Assembly (NCBI RefSeq): GCF_016756775.1
Contig: NZ_JAERMU010000013.1
Location: forward strand, 62,001-126,000
Source: Dryocola clanedunensis subsp. sulfonylureivorans
Lineage (GTDB): Bacteria; Pseudomonadota; Gammaproteobacteria; Enterobacterales; Enterobacteriaceae
Length of the DNA: 64,000 nucleotides
Direction of reading: 5' to 3'
The first letter of the stretch is position 1, and each line of letters opens with the position of its first letter. This document shows, one piece after another, positions 29,507-37,916 of the stretch. A program made the translations under genes and the position numbers. A model generated the notes under the pieces. It was not told where the DNA came from, searched no databases, and saw only the letters and a program-made list of their open reading frames with translations.

Positions 29507-30874
29507 TTAGCTGGTCTTCCCTGCCTCATCAAGCCAGGGAAGAAGTAAACCGGCATCTTTGCGGATCGACAGTATGTTGTACCAGGCATCAAACCTGCTG
29601 GAGATTGCGTTAACCTGATTATTGTAGTGGTCGGTCTCGGCGATCAGCACATCCAGCAGGCTACGCTTCCCCAGGTGATACCACTGTTGAAAGAACATCC
29701 AGCGGATCTTGTCGCTCTCCACGGCAAGATTTGCGTACGCAGTGGCCCGCTTGCTGTATTTTTCCACCTCACGGTACTGCGTTTTTACACGATACTCCGT
29801 GCGGCGCAGTAAATCTTCACGCGCCTGTTTATAAGCTTCAGCGCTATGTACCGCAGAAGAAACTTTCGCCATGCCTGAAAAGCCGCTGAAGATATCCCAA
29901 CTGATTGAAAACCCGACCTGTAGATCGCTTTCTTCGCCGTAGTTTGCTGCGGCAAACCCTTTATTGGCAACAAGGTCAAGCTGGGGGAGCTGCTTTGCCT
30001 TCTCCTCTTTTGCGCTGGCAAGCCATGCCTGATATTGCGCCTGCGCCTCGCGCATCATCGGCGTCGCCTGCAAATTGCTTAGCGCACTGTTGGCATCCGG
30101 CATTTGCATATCCCAGAGGCTGTCGATGGGGATGGGATGACGTGGAGCGTCGCCAAGCCACTGGTTAAGCGTGACGGTCAACGTTTCTATTTCTGCTGCG
30201 GCATCGTCACGGGCTTCTTCAGCCTGCAACAGACGGGCCTGCGCCTGCACCAGCTCGCTCTGGCGCCCGGCATCCGTTTCAACTATGCGGCTTAGCATCG
30301 TCACCAGCTCTTCCATTCGTGAAGAGTAGACCTGAGCCGTTTGCAGAATTGCCCGCTGCTTTCCCAATTTGACTTCCGTGCTCGTGACGTCAAATGCCAG
30401 CTCATCGAGCTGCGAAAGATACTTTTGCGCCGCTGCCACGTTGCGGTATTCACGGTTTTTGATGGCGCTTGCCAGCCGGCCCCAGTCGAACACCGGCATC
30501 GATAACGACGCGGAAAAATCCCCGTCGTTCGCGTACCGCTTGTAGCGCCCATTTCCCTCGCTAACGGGCATCGCCACGGCACTGACATGAAGCTGCGGCC
30601 AGCGCTCACCTTTAACATCGTCAATATCATCCGATGCGGATTGCCACTGCTCGTAAAGCTGACGAAGCTGGTAGTCACGGGCAATGGCAATGTTTACCTC
30701 CCGGCTAAACGCCCCGCTAACAGCAATACTCTTTTTCATTATGGCCGCTGACGGATGCTGCTCGGAGGGTGACAGGGCGGGCGCATCTGCCTTTAATGAA
30801 GATTCGGCCCAGCTACACGGAGCTGCAGAAACCATGACCGCCGCGCACAGCAGAACATCCCTGAAATGCATCAT
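29507..30874 (-). CDS. TolC-family outer-membrane protein of the type I secretion system
   Basis: This is the predicted outer-membrane channel of the three-part exporter encoded here. The 455-residue protein has an N-terminal signal peptide (DVLLCAAVMVSAAPCSWAE). Its body has the long helical hairpins of the TolC/OEP fold in two repeats, with SAYSA-like heptads such as EELVTMLSRIVETDAGRQSE and LRRTEYRVKTQYREVEKYS. FSISWDIFSGFSGMAKVSSA is the typical beta-strand and helix junction. It starts 2 bp after the hlyD-like gene with an AGGGAAAG site. It is not the housekeeping tolC, which lies elsewhere in these genomes. It converges on yegH with 19 bp between stops and no visible terminator. Confidence 0.88.
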   Translation of the reverse strand: MMHFRDVLLCAAVMVSAAPCSWAESSLKADAPALSPSEQHPSAAIMKKSIAVSGAFSREVNIAIARDYQLRQLYEQWQSASDDIDDVKGERWPQLHVSAVAMPVSEGNGRYKRYANDGDFSASLSMPVFDWGRLASAIKNREYRNVAAAQKYLSQLDELAFDVTSTEVKLGKQRAILQTAQVYSSRMEELVTMLSRIVETDAGRQSELVQAQARLLQAEEARDDAAAEIETLTVTLNQWLGDAPRHPIPIDSLWDMQMPDANSALSNLQATPMMREAQAQYQAWLASAKEEKAKQLPQLDLVANKGFAAANYGEESDLQVGFSISWDIFSGFSGMAKVSSAVHSAEAYKQAREDLLRRTEYRVKTQYREVEKYSKRATAYANLAVESDKIRWMFFQQWYHLGKRSLLDVLIAETDHYNNQVNAISSRFDAWYNILSIRKDAGLLLPWLDEAGKTS

Positions 30875-30876
30875 AT

Positions 30877-32109
30877 TTATCTTTCCCTGAACGCTTCACG
30901 CGATTTCAGCACCGGTTTAAGCAGGTAGCTGAGAATACTTTTCTCACCCGTTTTGATCTCAACGGAGGCGGTCATACCGGGAATAATTGGATGATCTTTT
31001 CCCCCCGCGGTCAGCACGCTTCGCGTTGAATGCACGCGAATTCGATAATATGTCGTCTCTTTCTGCGCCCCGCTGCGCGGGTCTTCTTCCAGCGTATCGG
31101 CGCTGATGTAGGTCAGCGTTCCGCTTAAACCGCCATAAATGGCGTAATCATAGGCGGTGAGCTTTATCGTGACGGGCAGGCCCGGGCGCAGAAAAGCCAC
31201 ATCTTCAGGACGGACTTTGGCTTCAACCACCAGCTCATCCTCGAGCGGGATCAGCGACATGATGTCTGCACCTTGTGGAACGACTCCGCCGGGGGTAGTC
31301 AGGCGAATATTCTTCACCACCCCGCGAGCGGGGGCGACAATCGTCGTGCGGGAGAGCAGATCTTCTTTCGCCTGAGTACTCTTCTCGCTTTGCGCCAGCT
31401 CCGACTCGGATTTGACCAGTTCGGCGTTGGCCTCCGCGTGATAACGATTCTGACGCTCGGTGATTTGCAGGCGCAAATCATTGGCCTGCCGCTTCATCCG
31501 CAGGAGTTCAACCTCTGACATCAGCCCCTGCGCGACCAGAGGAGCGGACATATTGATCTCTTTCTCGGAGAGCTGGAGGCTCCGTTTCAGCACCGCGACA
31601 CCCTCATCAAGCGCCTTTTTCCTTGCCTGATAAGCCTTCGTTTCGTCCTGGATAATGGACGGCCACTCCTGCAGAGTTTTCGGAAACACCAGCGGTGTGC
31701 CATAAGCTTCAGCCCGCAAACGGGCAACTGACCCTTCAAGCCCTGCAACTTTAGAGGAGGTTTCCTGCCAGGCCGAGCGAGCCTGAGTGGCATTAAGCCT
31801 GAGCAGCACCTGGCCTTTTTCGACGATCTCCCCTTCGTGCACCAAAAGGCTAGCCATAATGCCGCTATCCAGGCTCTGAATGACCTGCTCGCGGCTGGCG
31901 GGAATGACTTTCCCCTGCCCTTTCACAACCTCTTCTACCTGCGCCAGGGCAGCCCAGATGCCGCCCACAACAAGTACGATAATAATGAGCCATAGCACCA
32001 GTAGCGTGCCGGGCGTTGACTGATTAAGCAAAGCCGCACGGGCATCGGCCATGAATTCGCGATCGATGGGTTTGACGGGGAGCCCGGCGTTTTTTTTCTC
32101 GTTCGCCAT
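30877..32109 (-). CDS. HlyD-family periplasmic adaptor of the type I secretion system
   Basis: This membrane-fusion protein should link the ABC exporter to the outer-membrane channel. The 410 residues have one N-terminal membrane helix near 35-58 (GTLLVLWLIIIVLVVGGIWA). A biotinyl-lipoyl half follows (VVKGQGKVIPASREQVIQ and VHEGEIVEKGQVLLRLNA), then long coiled coils near 110-260. The second lipoyl half is VAPARGVVKNIRLTTPGGVV, and the C-terminal barrel includes PGLPVTIKLTAYDYAIYGGL. IIPGMTASVEIKTGEKSILS is a hallmark of type I secretion HlyD proteins. It follows the ABC gene by 1 bp. Confidence 0.92.
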   Translation of the reverse strand: MANEKKNAGLPVKPIDREFMADARAALLNQSTPGTLLVLWLIIIVLVVGGIWAALAQVEEVVKGQGKVIPASREQVIQSLDSGIMASLLVHEGEIVEKGQVLLRLNATQARSAWQETSSKVAGLEGSVARLRAEAYGTPLVFPKTLQEWPSIIQDETKAYQARKKALDEGVAVLKRSLQLSEKEINMSAPLVAQGLMSEVELLRMKRQANDLRLQITERQNRYHAEANAELVKSESELAQSEKSTQAKEDLLSRTTIVAPARGVVKNIRLTTPGGVVPQGADIMSLIPLEDELVVEAKVRPEDVAFLRPGLPVTIKLTAYDYAIYGGLSGTLTYISADTLEEDPRSGAQKETTYYRIRVHSTRSVLTAGGKDHPIIPGMTASVEIKTGEKSILSYLLKPVLKSREAFRER

Positions 32110-32110
32110 G

Positions 32111-34321
32111 CTATTCCCCTCCCATTTTCGGTTCTTTGAGCGATTTTCCCTGCGGGTCGTTTTGGCTCAGCCTTGCCAGAACGTCTGCTTTTGGCCCATC
32201 AAGAACCACTTTTCCCTCTTCCATCACGATGATGCGATCAACCTGATTGAGCACGGAGAAGCGATGGGTAACGACAACCAGCGTCTGATGATGGGTTGCC
32301 GCCGCAAGGCGTTTCAGGAACAGCGTTTCGGTCTGGGTGTCCATCGCGCTGGTTGGCTCATCCATCAGCAACAGCTTCGGCTGGGCGAGCAGGCATCTGG
32401 CCAGCACTACCAGCTGCTGCTGCCCACCTGAAAGCCCCTGCCCGTTTTCACCAATGGGCATTTCATAACCAAGCGGATGGCGCTGGGCCATTTGATCCAA
32501 CCCGGTCAGACGACAGACGGACAAAAACGCTGACGAGCTACAGCCGGGATGGCCTATCTGGATGTTCTCCCGCAGCGTACCGTAAAATAGCCGCGAGTCC
32601 TGGCCCACAAAACCAACCTCGGCGCGCCAGTCCGCCGGATCAATCTGCAATGCGTCCAGCCCATCCATCAATATCTGGCCCTGGTTTGCCTGATACAGCC
32701 TCGCCATTAGCCGTAACAGCGTTGATTTACCGCTGCCAATTCTTCCCAGAATGGCGACTCGCTCACCGGGATTGAGCGTCAGGCTGACGTTGCTGATTGC
32801 CGCGGGCCGGGGAATGCCGTCACTGGCAGGCCAGCTAAAAGAAATGTTTTTAAGCGTCAGAGCACCGTTAAGCTGCGGGGCGGCCAGATAGCGGCGCGAG
32901 CGGTCTCTGTCAGTGGGCTTGCGCATGAGTTCATTAATGGATCTCATGGCCGCACGAGCCTGCTGGAAACGGACGGCAAGCCCCACGATTTGCCCTAACG
33001 GGGCGGTAATTCTGCTGGAGAGAATAACGGTGCCGATAAGCCCGCCCATCGACAGATCTCCGTCTGCTATCAGGTAAACGCCCCAGCAAACCAGCGCCAC
33101 CGTTTGCAGCTGTTGAATCGTGCTCACGGAATTCGACGCCAGCCCGGAAAGCAGACGCGACTTCATTGAAGTTTTGGAGATAAGCGCGCTGTATCTGTCC
33201 CAGCGAAGCTGCATAAACCCTTCGCCTCCCGCCGCTTTTAATGACTCCAGACCGTCGACTGACTCAATAAGAATGCCCTGCTTAATAGACCCTTCACGCA
33301 GGTTTTCCTTCATTAATCTGGCAAGCGGCCACTGGATAAGCAGGCTGACAATAATAATTAAGGGGATTGCAGCCAGAGGAATAAACGCCAGAGGCCCGCC
33401 GATACCGGCAATAATGATGGTGAACAGCAACACAAAAGGCAGATCGCTCAGGGTCACTAAAGTGGCGGAGCTGACAAAATCACGCACCGTTTCATATTCA
33501 CGCAGCTGGTTAGCAAAAGAGCCGGAGGAGGCAGGTTTATGCTCCATGCGCAGGGACATTGCGTGACGAAACAGGCGTGAACCGATGATTAAATCGGCCT
33601 TCTTTCCCGCCATATCCAACAGCCAGGCACGGATATTACGGGCGATAAATTCAAAGACAATGGCCAGCATGACGCCTGTTGCCAGCGACCAGAGGGTAAC
33701 GAAAGCCTGGTTGGGCACCACGCGATCGTAAACATTCATGGTAAAGAAGGTGCCCGCCAGCGCCAGAACGTTAATCAGCATGGCGGCGAGCACGGCGTTG
33801 CCGTAGTAGCGCCGAAAACGCCAGAGCGTGCCCCATAGCCAGTGTTCGGAGGTGTCGATTTCCTGCTCCCCCAGACGATTATCAAGCGGGGGCCGGGGTT
33901 TCACCAGCAGCGCGTAGCCGCTGTACTGTAGCTTCAGCTCCTGCGCGCTGAGTTCAATCTGTCCGTTGCCCGCTTCGGGAGCCAGCAGCGTGAAAAGCGT
34001 CTCTCCCTGCGCATTCACCTGTGAATCTGACAGAATAAAAGCGCCACCATCGTGACGCAGCAAAATAGCGGGAAACAGCCAGGGCGAGATTTCAGTGACT
34101 TCCCGTAAGATCAGCGATGAAGCAATACCCACTCTTTCTAAAGCTACCCCCGCCATTTGCGGAGTCAGTCGGTGCTCAATGGGCAGACCGCTAAGGAATA
34201 CCTTTCGACTGACCGGCTGGCCGTGATATTGCGCAACCCAAAGTAGCGCTTCAACCAGCGTATCCTGCTGCTGAATGGAGACGGCGATCTCATCTGCGGT
34301 GTTTTCTTGCGATGCATACAT
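32111..34321 (-). CDS. Type I secretion ABC exporter with N-terminal C39-like domain
   Basis: This inner-membrane permease-ATPase should drive export of the protein encoded just upstream. The 736 residues fall into a degenerate C39 peptidase-like domain (about 20-140), six membrane helices (about 170-450; FFTMNVYDRVVPNQAF) and an ABC domain. The ABC domain has Walker A ILGRIGSGKSTLLRL near 525, signature GLSGGQQQLVVLARCLL near 630 and Walker B LLLMDEPTSAMDTQ near 654. In the N-terminal domain the usual catalytic Cys position has no Cys (WVAQYHGQPVSRKVF), so it is likely a binding, non-cleaving domain, as in HlyB and LapB. The closest known type is the LapB/BapC exporter of large adhesins. Confidence 0.92.
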   Translation of the reverse strand: MYASQENTADEIAVSIQQQDTLVEALLWVAQYHGQPVSRKVFLSGLPIEHRLTPQMAGVALERVGIASSLILREVTEISPWLFPAILLRHDGGAFILSDSQVNAQGETLFTLLAPEAGNGQIELSAQELKLQYSGYALLVKPRPPLDNRLGEQEIDTSEHWLWGTLWRFRRYYGNAVLAAMLINVLALAGTFFTMNVYDRVVPNQAFVTLWSLATGVMLAIVFEFIARNIRAWLLDMAGKKADLIIGSRLFRHAMSLRMEHKPASSGSFANQLREYETVRDFVSSATLVTLSDLPFVLLFTIIIAGIGGPLAFIPLAAIPLIIIVSLLIQWPLARLMKENLREGSIKQGILIESVDGLESLKAAGGEGFMQLRWDRYSALISKTSMKSRLLSGLASNSVSTIQQLQTVALVCWGVYLIADGDLSMGGLIGTVILSSRITAPLGQIVGLAVRFQQARAAMRSINELMRKPTDRDRSRRYLAAPQLNGALTLKNISFSWPASDGIPRPAAISNVSLTLNPGERVAILGRIGSGKSTLLRLMARLYQANQGQILMDGLDALQIDPADWRAEVGFVGQDSRLFYGTLRENIQIGHPGCSSSAFLSVCRLTGLDQMAQRHPLGYEMPIGENGQGLSGGQQQLVVLARCLLAQPKLLLMDEPTSAMDTQTETLFLKRLAAATHHQTLVVVTHRFSVLNQVDRIIVMEEGKVVLDGPKADVLARLSQNDPQGKSLKEPKMGGE

Positions 34322-34401
34322 GCTGGGGTTTCACTTTCCTGAACAACGCTGCATAAATAGATATAAGCAAAATCGGATGATGAAGATGACAATAAAATAA
34401 C

Positions 34402-34420
34402 TCCCCGGGCCAGCCGGGGA
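34402..34420 (-). terminator. Stem-loop between the secreted-protein gene and the exporter operon
   Basis: A 7-bp stem (TCCCCGG with CCGGGGA) with a 5-nt loop is followed on the minus strand by GTTATTTTATT. It lies 24 bp after the secreted-protein stop and 81 bp before the exporter start. The imperfect T run suggests partial termination, which would yield more substrate mRNA than exporter mRNA. Confidence 0.6.
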
Positions 34421-34443
34421 ATTAAATAAATATAATTAATTTA

Positions 34444-35712
34444 TTAAATAATATTGACGTGGACGTTATCTTCAACCAGAACAGCCGCACCCTGGCTATT
34501 GGTATATGCCTGGTAATTGTGACCTTCATATTGAACTGCAATATGTGAATCACTCCAGCCATGATTGGCATCAACGAGATTCAACACATCACTTTCATCG
34601 CCATTCACCACGACTTTTTGCTGGAACATATTCGTCACCAGATCTTTGCTACCCAGTTCAATCACATCATCCAGGGATAACGTCAGTGACTGGTGACCTT
34701 CGGCAGACAGGTCGAATACTTCGATGGAATGCAGAGCATGATTTGTTTCGCTGACGTTCAGCGCGGTACCTTCACCTGTCAGGGAGATTTTATCAAAGGT
34801 AAAGTCGGAGCCAATAATCTGACCATCGTGACCCAGTGAAGCAATATCCTGCTCAGTAAGCGCATACTCCATGTGCAACGGCATCTCTGAATTCAGGGAG
34901 AACTTGGAAACCTGCAGTGAGAATTCGTCGCTCATGGCGCTTAATTCACCGCTGCTGTTTTCAGACTGCACGGTGAGGTGGTGCTCCATTAGCACTTCGG
35001 ATGAGCCCATCGCCGGGGCCGCCAGCGCTTGCTCTGGCGTAAATGACCAGCTGCCGTACTGGTCAGCATGGGTTTCACCAATCAGTACACCGTTATCGTA
35101 AACGTGTACCAGGCTGTTGGCTTCTGCTACGCCCTGCAGCGTAGGCTTGCCGTCATCGGTTTTCTGGTGGTTATAGACGCGAACTTCGTCGCCATGCTCA
35201 TTGTTGACTTTATCAACCGCAAAGTAGATGGCCGGATTATTGTCTGGCTGCGGCTGCGGGTCTGGCTGTGGTTTTGGTTCTGGCTGCGGTTCAGGTTGCG
35301 GCTGTGGTTCTGGCTGTGGTTCTGGCTGCGGCTCAACGTCCTGATCTGCAGGCTTCGAGCCTGTATCAAGGTTATAAACAAAACTTACTGGCTCTGGCGT
35401 CAGAGACGCTCCAGTAGTATCTACAGACTGCAGGGTAATAGTGTGCTGGCCATTTTCCATCGAAGGCATCTGGAAATTCCACAGGCCGTAAGAATCAACG
35501 GTCACCTCACCAATCTGCACGCCATTATCATAAATACCGATGTGGTTACCTGGCTGTGCAGTACCGTTAAGAAATGCATTTTGCGAGTGAACGACTTCCT
35601 GCGGATTAGTCATGGTCTTATAGGCACCATCATAAACGCTATCAATCGTAAAGTTCTGAGGAGTGACCGTATCACCTGCATTATTATTGGTCGAGTAAGT
35701 TTTATTTTCCAT
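34444..35712 (-). CDS. Small Ig-like, Pro-rich secreted protein, probable substrate of the adjacent type I system
   Basis: I do not know a name for this protein. It has 422 residues from the ATG at 35712, which has a GGA(TGG)AAAG site; an in-frame ATG lies three codons upstream. It has no N-terminal signal peptide. Two Bap-type Ig-like domains contain the same core, NHIGIYDNGVQIGEVTVDSY (about 56-75) and SLVHVYDNGVLIGETHADQY (about 200-219). A linker of about 30 residues of Pro-Gln/Glu repeats separates them. The C-terminal 120 residues match the end region of Bap/Bap-like adhesins: SIEVFDLSAEGHQSLTLSLD, DVLNLVDANHGWSD and HNYQAYTNSQGAAVLV, ending NVHVNII. No RTX nonapeptides are seen. A surface or matrix role is inferred. 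Confidence 0.75.
   Translation of the reverse strand: MENKTYSTNNNAGDTVTPQNFTIDSVYDGAYKTMTNPQEVVHSQNAFLNGTAQPGNHIGIYDNGVQIGEVTVDSYGLWNFQMPSMENGQHTITLQSVDTTGASLTPEPVSFVYNLDTGSKPADQDVEPQPEPQPEPQPQPEPQPEPKPQPDPQPQPDNNPAIYFAVDKVNNEHGDEVRVYNHQKTDDGKPTLQGVAEANSLVHVYDNGVLIGETHADQYGSWSFTPEQALAAPAMGSSEVLMEHHLTVQSENSSGELSAMSDEFSLQVSKFSLNSEMPLHMEYALTEQDIASLGHDGQIIGSDFTFDKISLTGEGTALNVSETNHALHSIEVFDLSAEGHQSLTLSLDDVIELGSKDLVTNMFQQKVVVNGDESDVLNLVDANHGWSDSHIAVQYEGHNYQAYTNSQGAAVLVEDNVHVNII
35241..35334 (-). repeat. Coding repeat for the Pro-Gln/Glu linker
   Basis: Degenerate 6-base units (plus-strand GGCTGT/GGTTCT/GGCTGC variants) encode a run of PQPEP and PQPDP units at about residues 127-157 of the secreted protein. 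Such tandem DNA is prone to slippage, so linker length may differ between strains. Confidence 0.8.
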
Positions 35713-36002
35713 TCTTTCCATCCATGATTAATTAATACCTGAGCCCTGTCTGATATCGATAGGGCTCATAATTTTTTATTTTTCATTTCGCAGCGAAAAA
35801 TAAGTTTCATATTAAACGCGGAGATACGGAGCAACAACAGGAAAACACAGGCCCGACTTCAATTAAGAATCGAACCAAAAGCATTCACACAATGAATATT
35901 AATACCCGGTGAACCTCATGGAGATAATCCCTAATAGAATGCTCAACAATATCGCTGGAAGAAATAAGACGTATCGGGGATGAGAAGAGAAGATATAACA
36001 GA
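35713..36002. promoter_or_regulatory. Upstream region of the secreted-protein gene
   Basis: This AT-rich gap of about 290 bp between the asmA terminator and the secreted-protein gene holds no credible gene. It must carry the promoter for the minus-strand gene, but I could not assign its boxes. An 8-bp stem with a 13-nt loop (TGAGCCCT 35740-35747, AGGGCTCA 35761-35768) lies in the likely 5' leader, 28 bp from the ATG. A second small stem, TTTCG-CAG-CGAAA, lies near 35786. Confidence 0.55.
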
Positions 36003-36035
36003 TGATAAAAACTCACCGGCTGTCGGCCGGTGAGT
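36003..36035 (-). terminator. Rho-independent terminator after asmA
   Basis: A 10-bp perfect stem (ACTCACCGGC, 36035-36026, with GCCGGTGAGT, 36020-36011) with a 5-nt loop is followed on the minus strand by TTTTTATC. It begins 10 bp after the asmA stop and should end the udk/dcd-asmA transcripts. Confidence 0.93.
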
Positions 36036-36045
36036 CAATAACAAC

Positions 36046-37884
36046 TTACTCTAACAGTTTTTTAAGATCGTTAGCTTTAGGGTTACTGGAGTGCTTATCC
36101 GCCCACTCTCTCAGACGACGCTTCGCCTCGTCCTGCATCTGGTTACGCAATATATCATCCACCTTGAGGCTGTAATTCAGCTTCTGCCATGGGCCGTATA
36201 CGCGCACCGGAATCGGGGTGTTTTTAAGCATAGTAATCAGCTTGTTATCCCCATCCCAGCCACCTTTCACCGTGACGTTAAATCGGGTATCACAATCCTC
36301 TTTCACCAGGTCCATTGTGCCTTCGCCGGTCAGGTCCAGTACCGCTGAGTTACCGAGCATATTCGTCAGGTCAAGCTCACCATTGTTCAGCGTTGCCGCC
36401 GCGCTAAAGTGTTCCAGCACGGTAACATTGTCATAGTCCTGTTTCGCTTTAATGCTGCTGTTGCTGCGCTCAACCGCCTGCTGAATCATCTGCTGGAAGT
36501 TCATGCCCTGCAGGTGAGAATCCGCCATTGTTACGTTGGCTTTACCCTGCCAGGAGCGACGGAATGCATCAGAATTCAGGCGGTCGCCAGTAAACTGGCC
36601 CTGCATGGAAAGCTGGCCCGTTAAGGCGATAGGATAATCGAAGGCGGTGAGTATCGGGGCAATCTCGATATTGTCGATTTGCGGCTGGAAATGCAGGCGC
36701 GGCTCATCCTTACGCGCATCCAGCTCGCCCGGCAACGACATGCTTCCTTTGCCAAACTGACCCGTTAACGCTGCTATCTTCAGCAGACCATACTCATTGG
36801 TAATATCAGAGCGCACATGCGAAAAATTCAGCCCACGCCAGCGAACGGCTTCCGCGGCCACTTTCACCTGGGCGCTAAAGCCGCGAAGATTACGGTAAGT
36901 GGTATCTTCAACGCCCGTGGCAATAATCGGGCGGGGTAAAGTGTTCTGCTGCTGGCCACGCTGTGGAACGGCGGTATTCGTCACCGCCGACGCGGCGACC
37001 AGATTATCCAGATTCAGTTTCTTCGACTGCACATCGACAACCCACTGCGGTTTATCGCCTAGTGTCACGCTGGCGCTTCCCTGCAGGTCGCTTTCGTTAG
37101 CCGTGAGCTGTATCTGGCTCAGCTCAAGTTTGTGGCTCGGTTGCAGCCAGCTAATCCGAAGCGTGCCGCTGCCGCTGATACCCTGCTTCGGTAAGTCGGC
37201 GCCAATAAATTTGTAATCCAGCTGTGAGAAGGTCGCATCGAGTTTCTGCGGATAATCTCTGGCATTGAGGTCAGCGACGAACGATAAGGAGAGGTCGCGC
37301 TGATCCCGGTTGATACGGCTATTGAACTCGATGTGCGCCTGCTTGTTATCATCCTGCTCCATTTGCAGATTGATATTACGCACCGTGACCTGTTCGTCAT
37401 CATCATGCTGGAAGACCAGTACGCTATCCGCAACTTTGAGCTTAGCGATATCAAATGACCAACCCTGTTCTGGTTCCGGAGCAGGATTGCTGCCGGATGG
37501 CCCAACAGGGGCGTTTTCTGGTTTGCGCGCCTCTGTTTCTGGGGTCAGCTGAACAACCGCGCCTTTCAGCATCACCTGCTGAACCTGCAGCTGGTGGGAA
37601 AGCAGAGGCAGCAGCGCCACATCAAGACGCATGTTTTCTGAACTGACAATCGGCTGCGTCGCGCCAGGTGCGGTCAGCGACATTCTGCCGGATAAGATGC
37701 TCAACTGCGGCCAGACGTGCCAACGCAGCGGCCCGTCCAGCCTGAGCTGGTATCCGCTACGCTGTTCCACCTGGTGCACCATATAAGCGCGAAAATCATT
37801 GGGATTGACCAACAGCACCAACGCAGAAAGGCCAGCAACTATCACGACCAGCAAAATCATCAGCGTGGTTAATAATCGTCTCAT
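36046..37884 (-). CDS. asmA: Outer-membrane biogenesis protein AsmA
   Basis: AsmA is an inner-membrane-anchored periplasmic protein of the AsmA-like family, linked to lipid homeostasis and outer-membrane assembly and thought to bridge the envelope for phospholipid transfer. The 612 residues compare with 617 in E. coli. One N-terminal helix (LTTLMILLVVIVAGLSALVLL, shown here from residue 5) anchors it; conserved stretches include GPLRWHVWPQLSILSGRMSL near residue 50 and GMNFQQMIQQAVERSN near 470. It follows dcd by 32 bp and probably shares its transcript. Confidence 0.95.
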   Translation of the reverse strand: MRRLLTTLMILLVVIVAGLSALVLLVNPNDFRAYMVHQVEQRSGYQLRLDGPLRWHVWPQLSILSGRMSLTAPGATQPIVSSENMRLDVALLPLLSHQLQVQQVMLKGAVVQLTPETEARKPENAPVGPSGSNPAPEPEQGWSFDIAKLKVADSVLVFQHDDDEQVTVRNINLQMEQDDNKQAHIEFNSRINRDQRDLSLSFVADLNARDYPQKLDATFSQLDYKFIGADLPKQGISGSGTLRISWLQPSHKLELSQIQLTANESDLQGSASVTLGDKPQWVVDVQSKKLNLDNLVAASAVTNTAVPQRGQQQNTLPRPIIATGVEDTTYRNLRGFSAQVKVAAEAVRWRGLNFSHVRSDITNEYGLLKIAALTGQFGKGSMSLPGELDARKDEPRLHFQPQIDNIEIAPILTAFDYPIALTGQLSMQGQFTGDRLNSDAFRRSWQGKANVTMADSHLQGMNFQQMIQQAVERSNSSIKAKQDYDNVTVLEHFSAAATLNNGELDLTNMLGNSAVLDLTGEGTMDLVKEDCDTRFNVTVKGGWDGDNKLITMLKNTPIPVRVYGPWQKLNYSLKVDDILRNQMQDEAKRRLREWADKHSSNPKANDLKKLLE

Positions 37885-37916
37885 TGGATCCTCAGCTCAA
37901 AAATCGGGGTACCCGG

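Noticed and set aside
35241-35334. Tandem short repeats considered as a CRISPR-like array
   Set aside because: The units are 6-base coding repeats without unique spacers and encode a Pro-rich linker.
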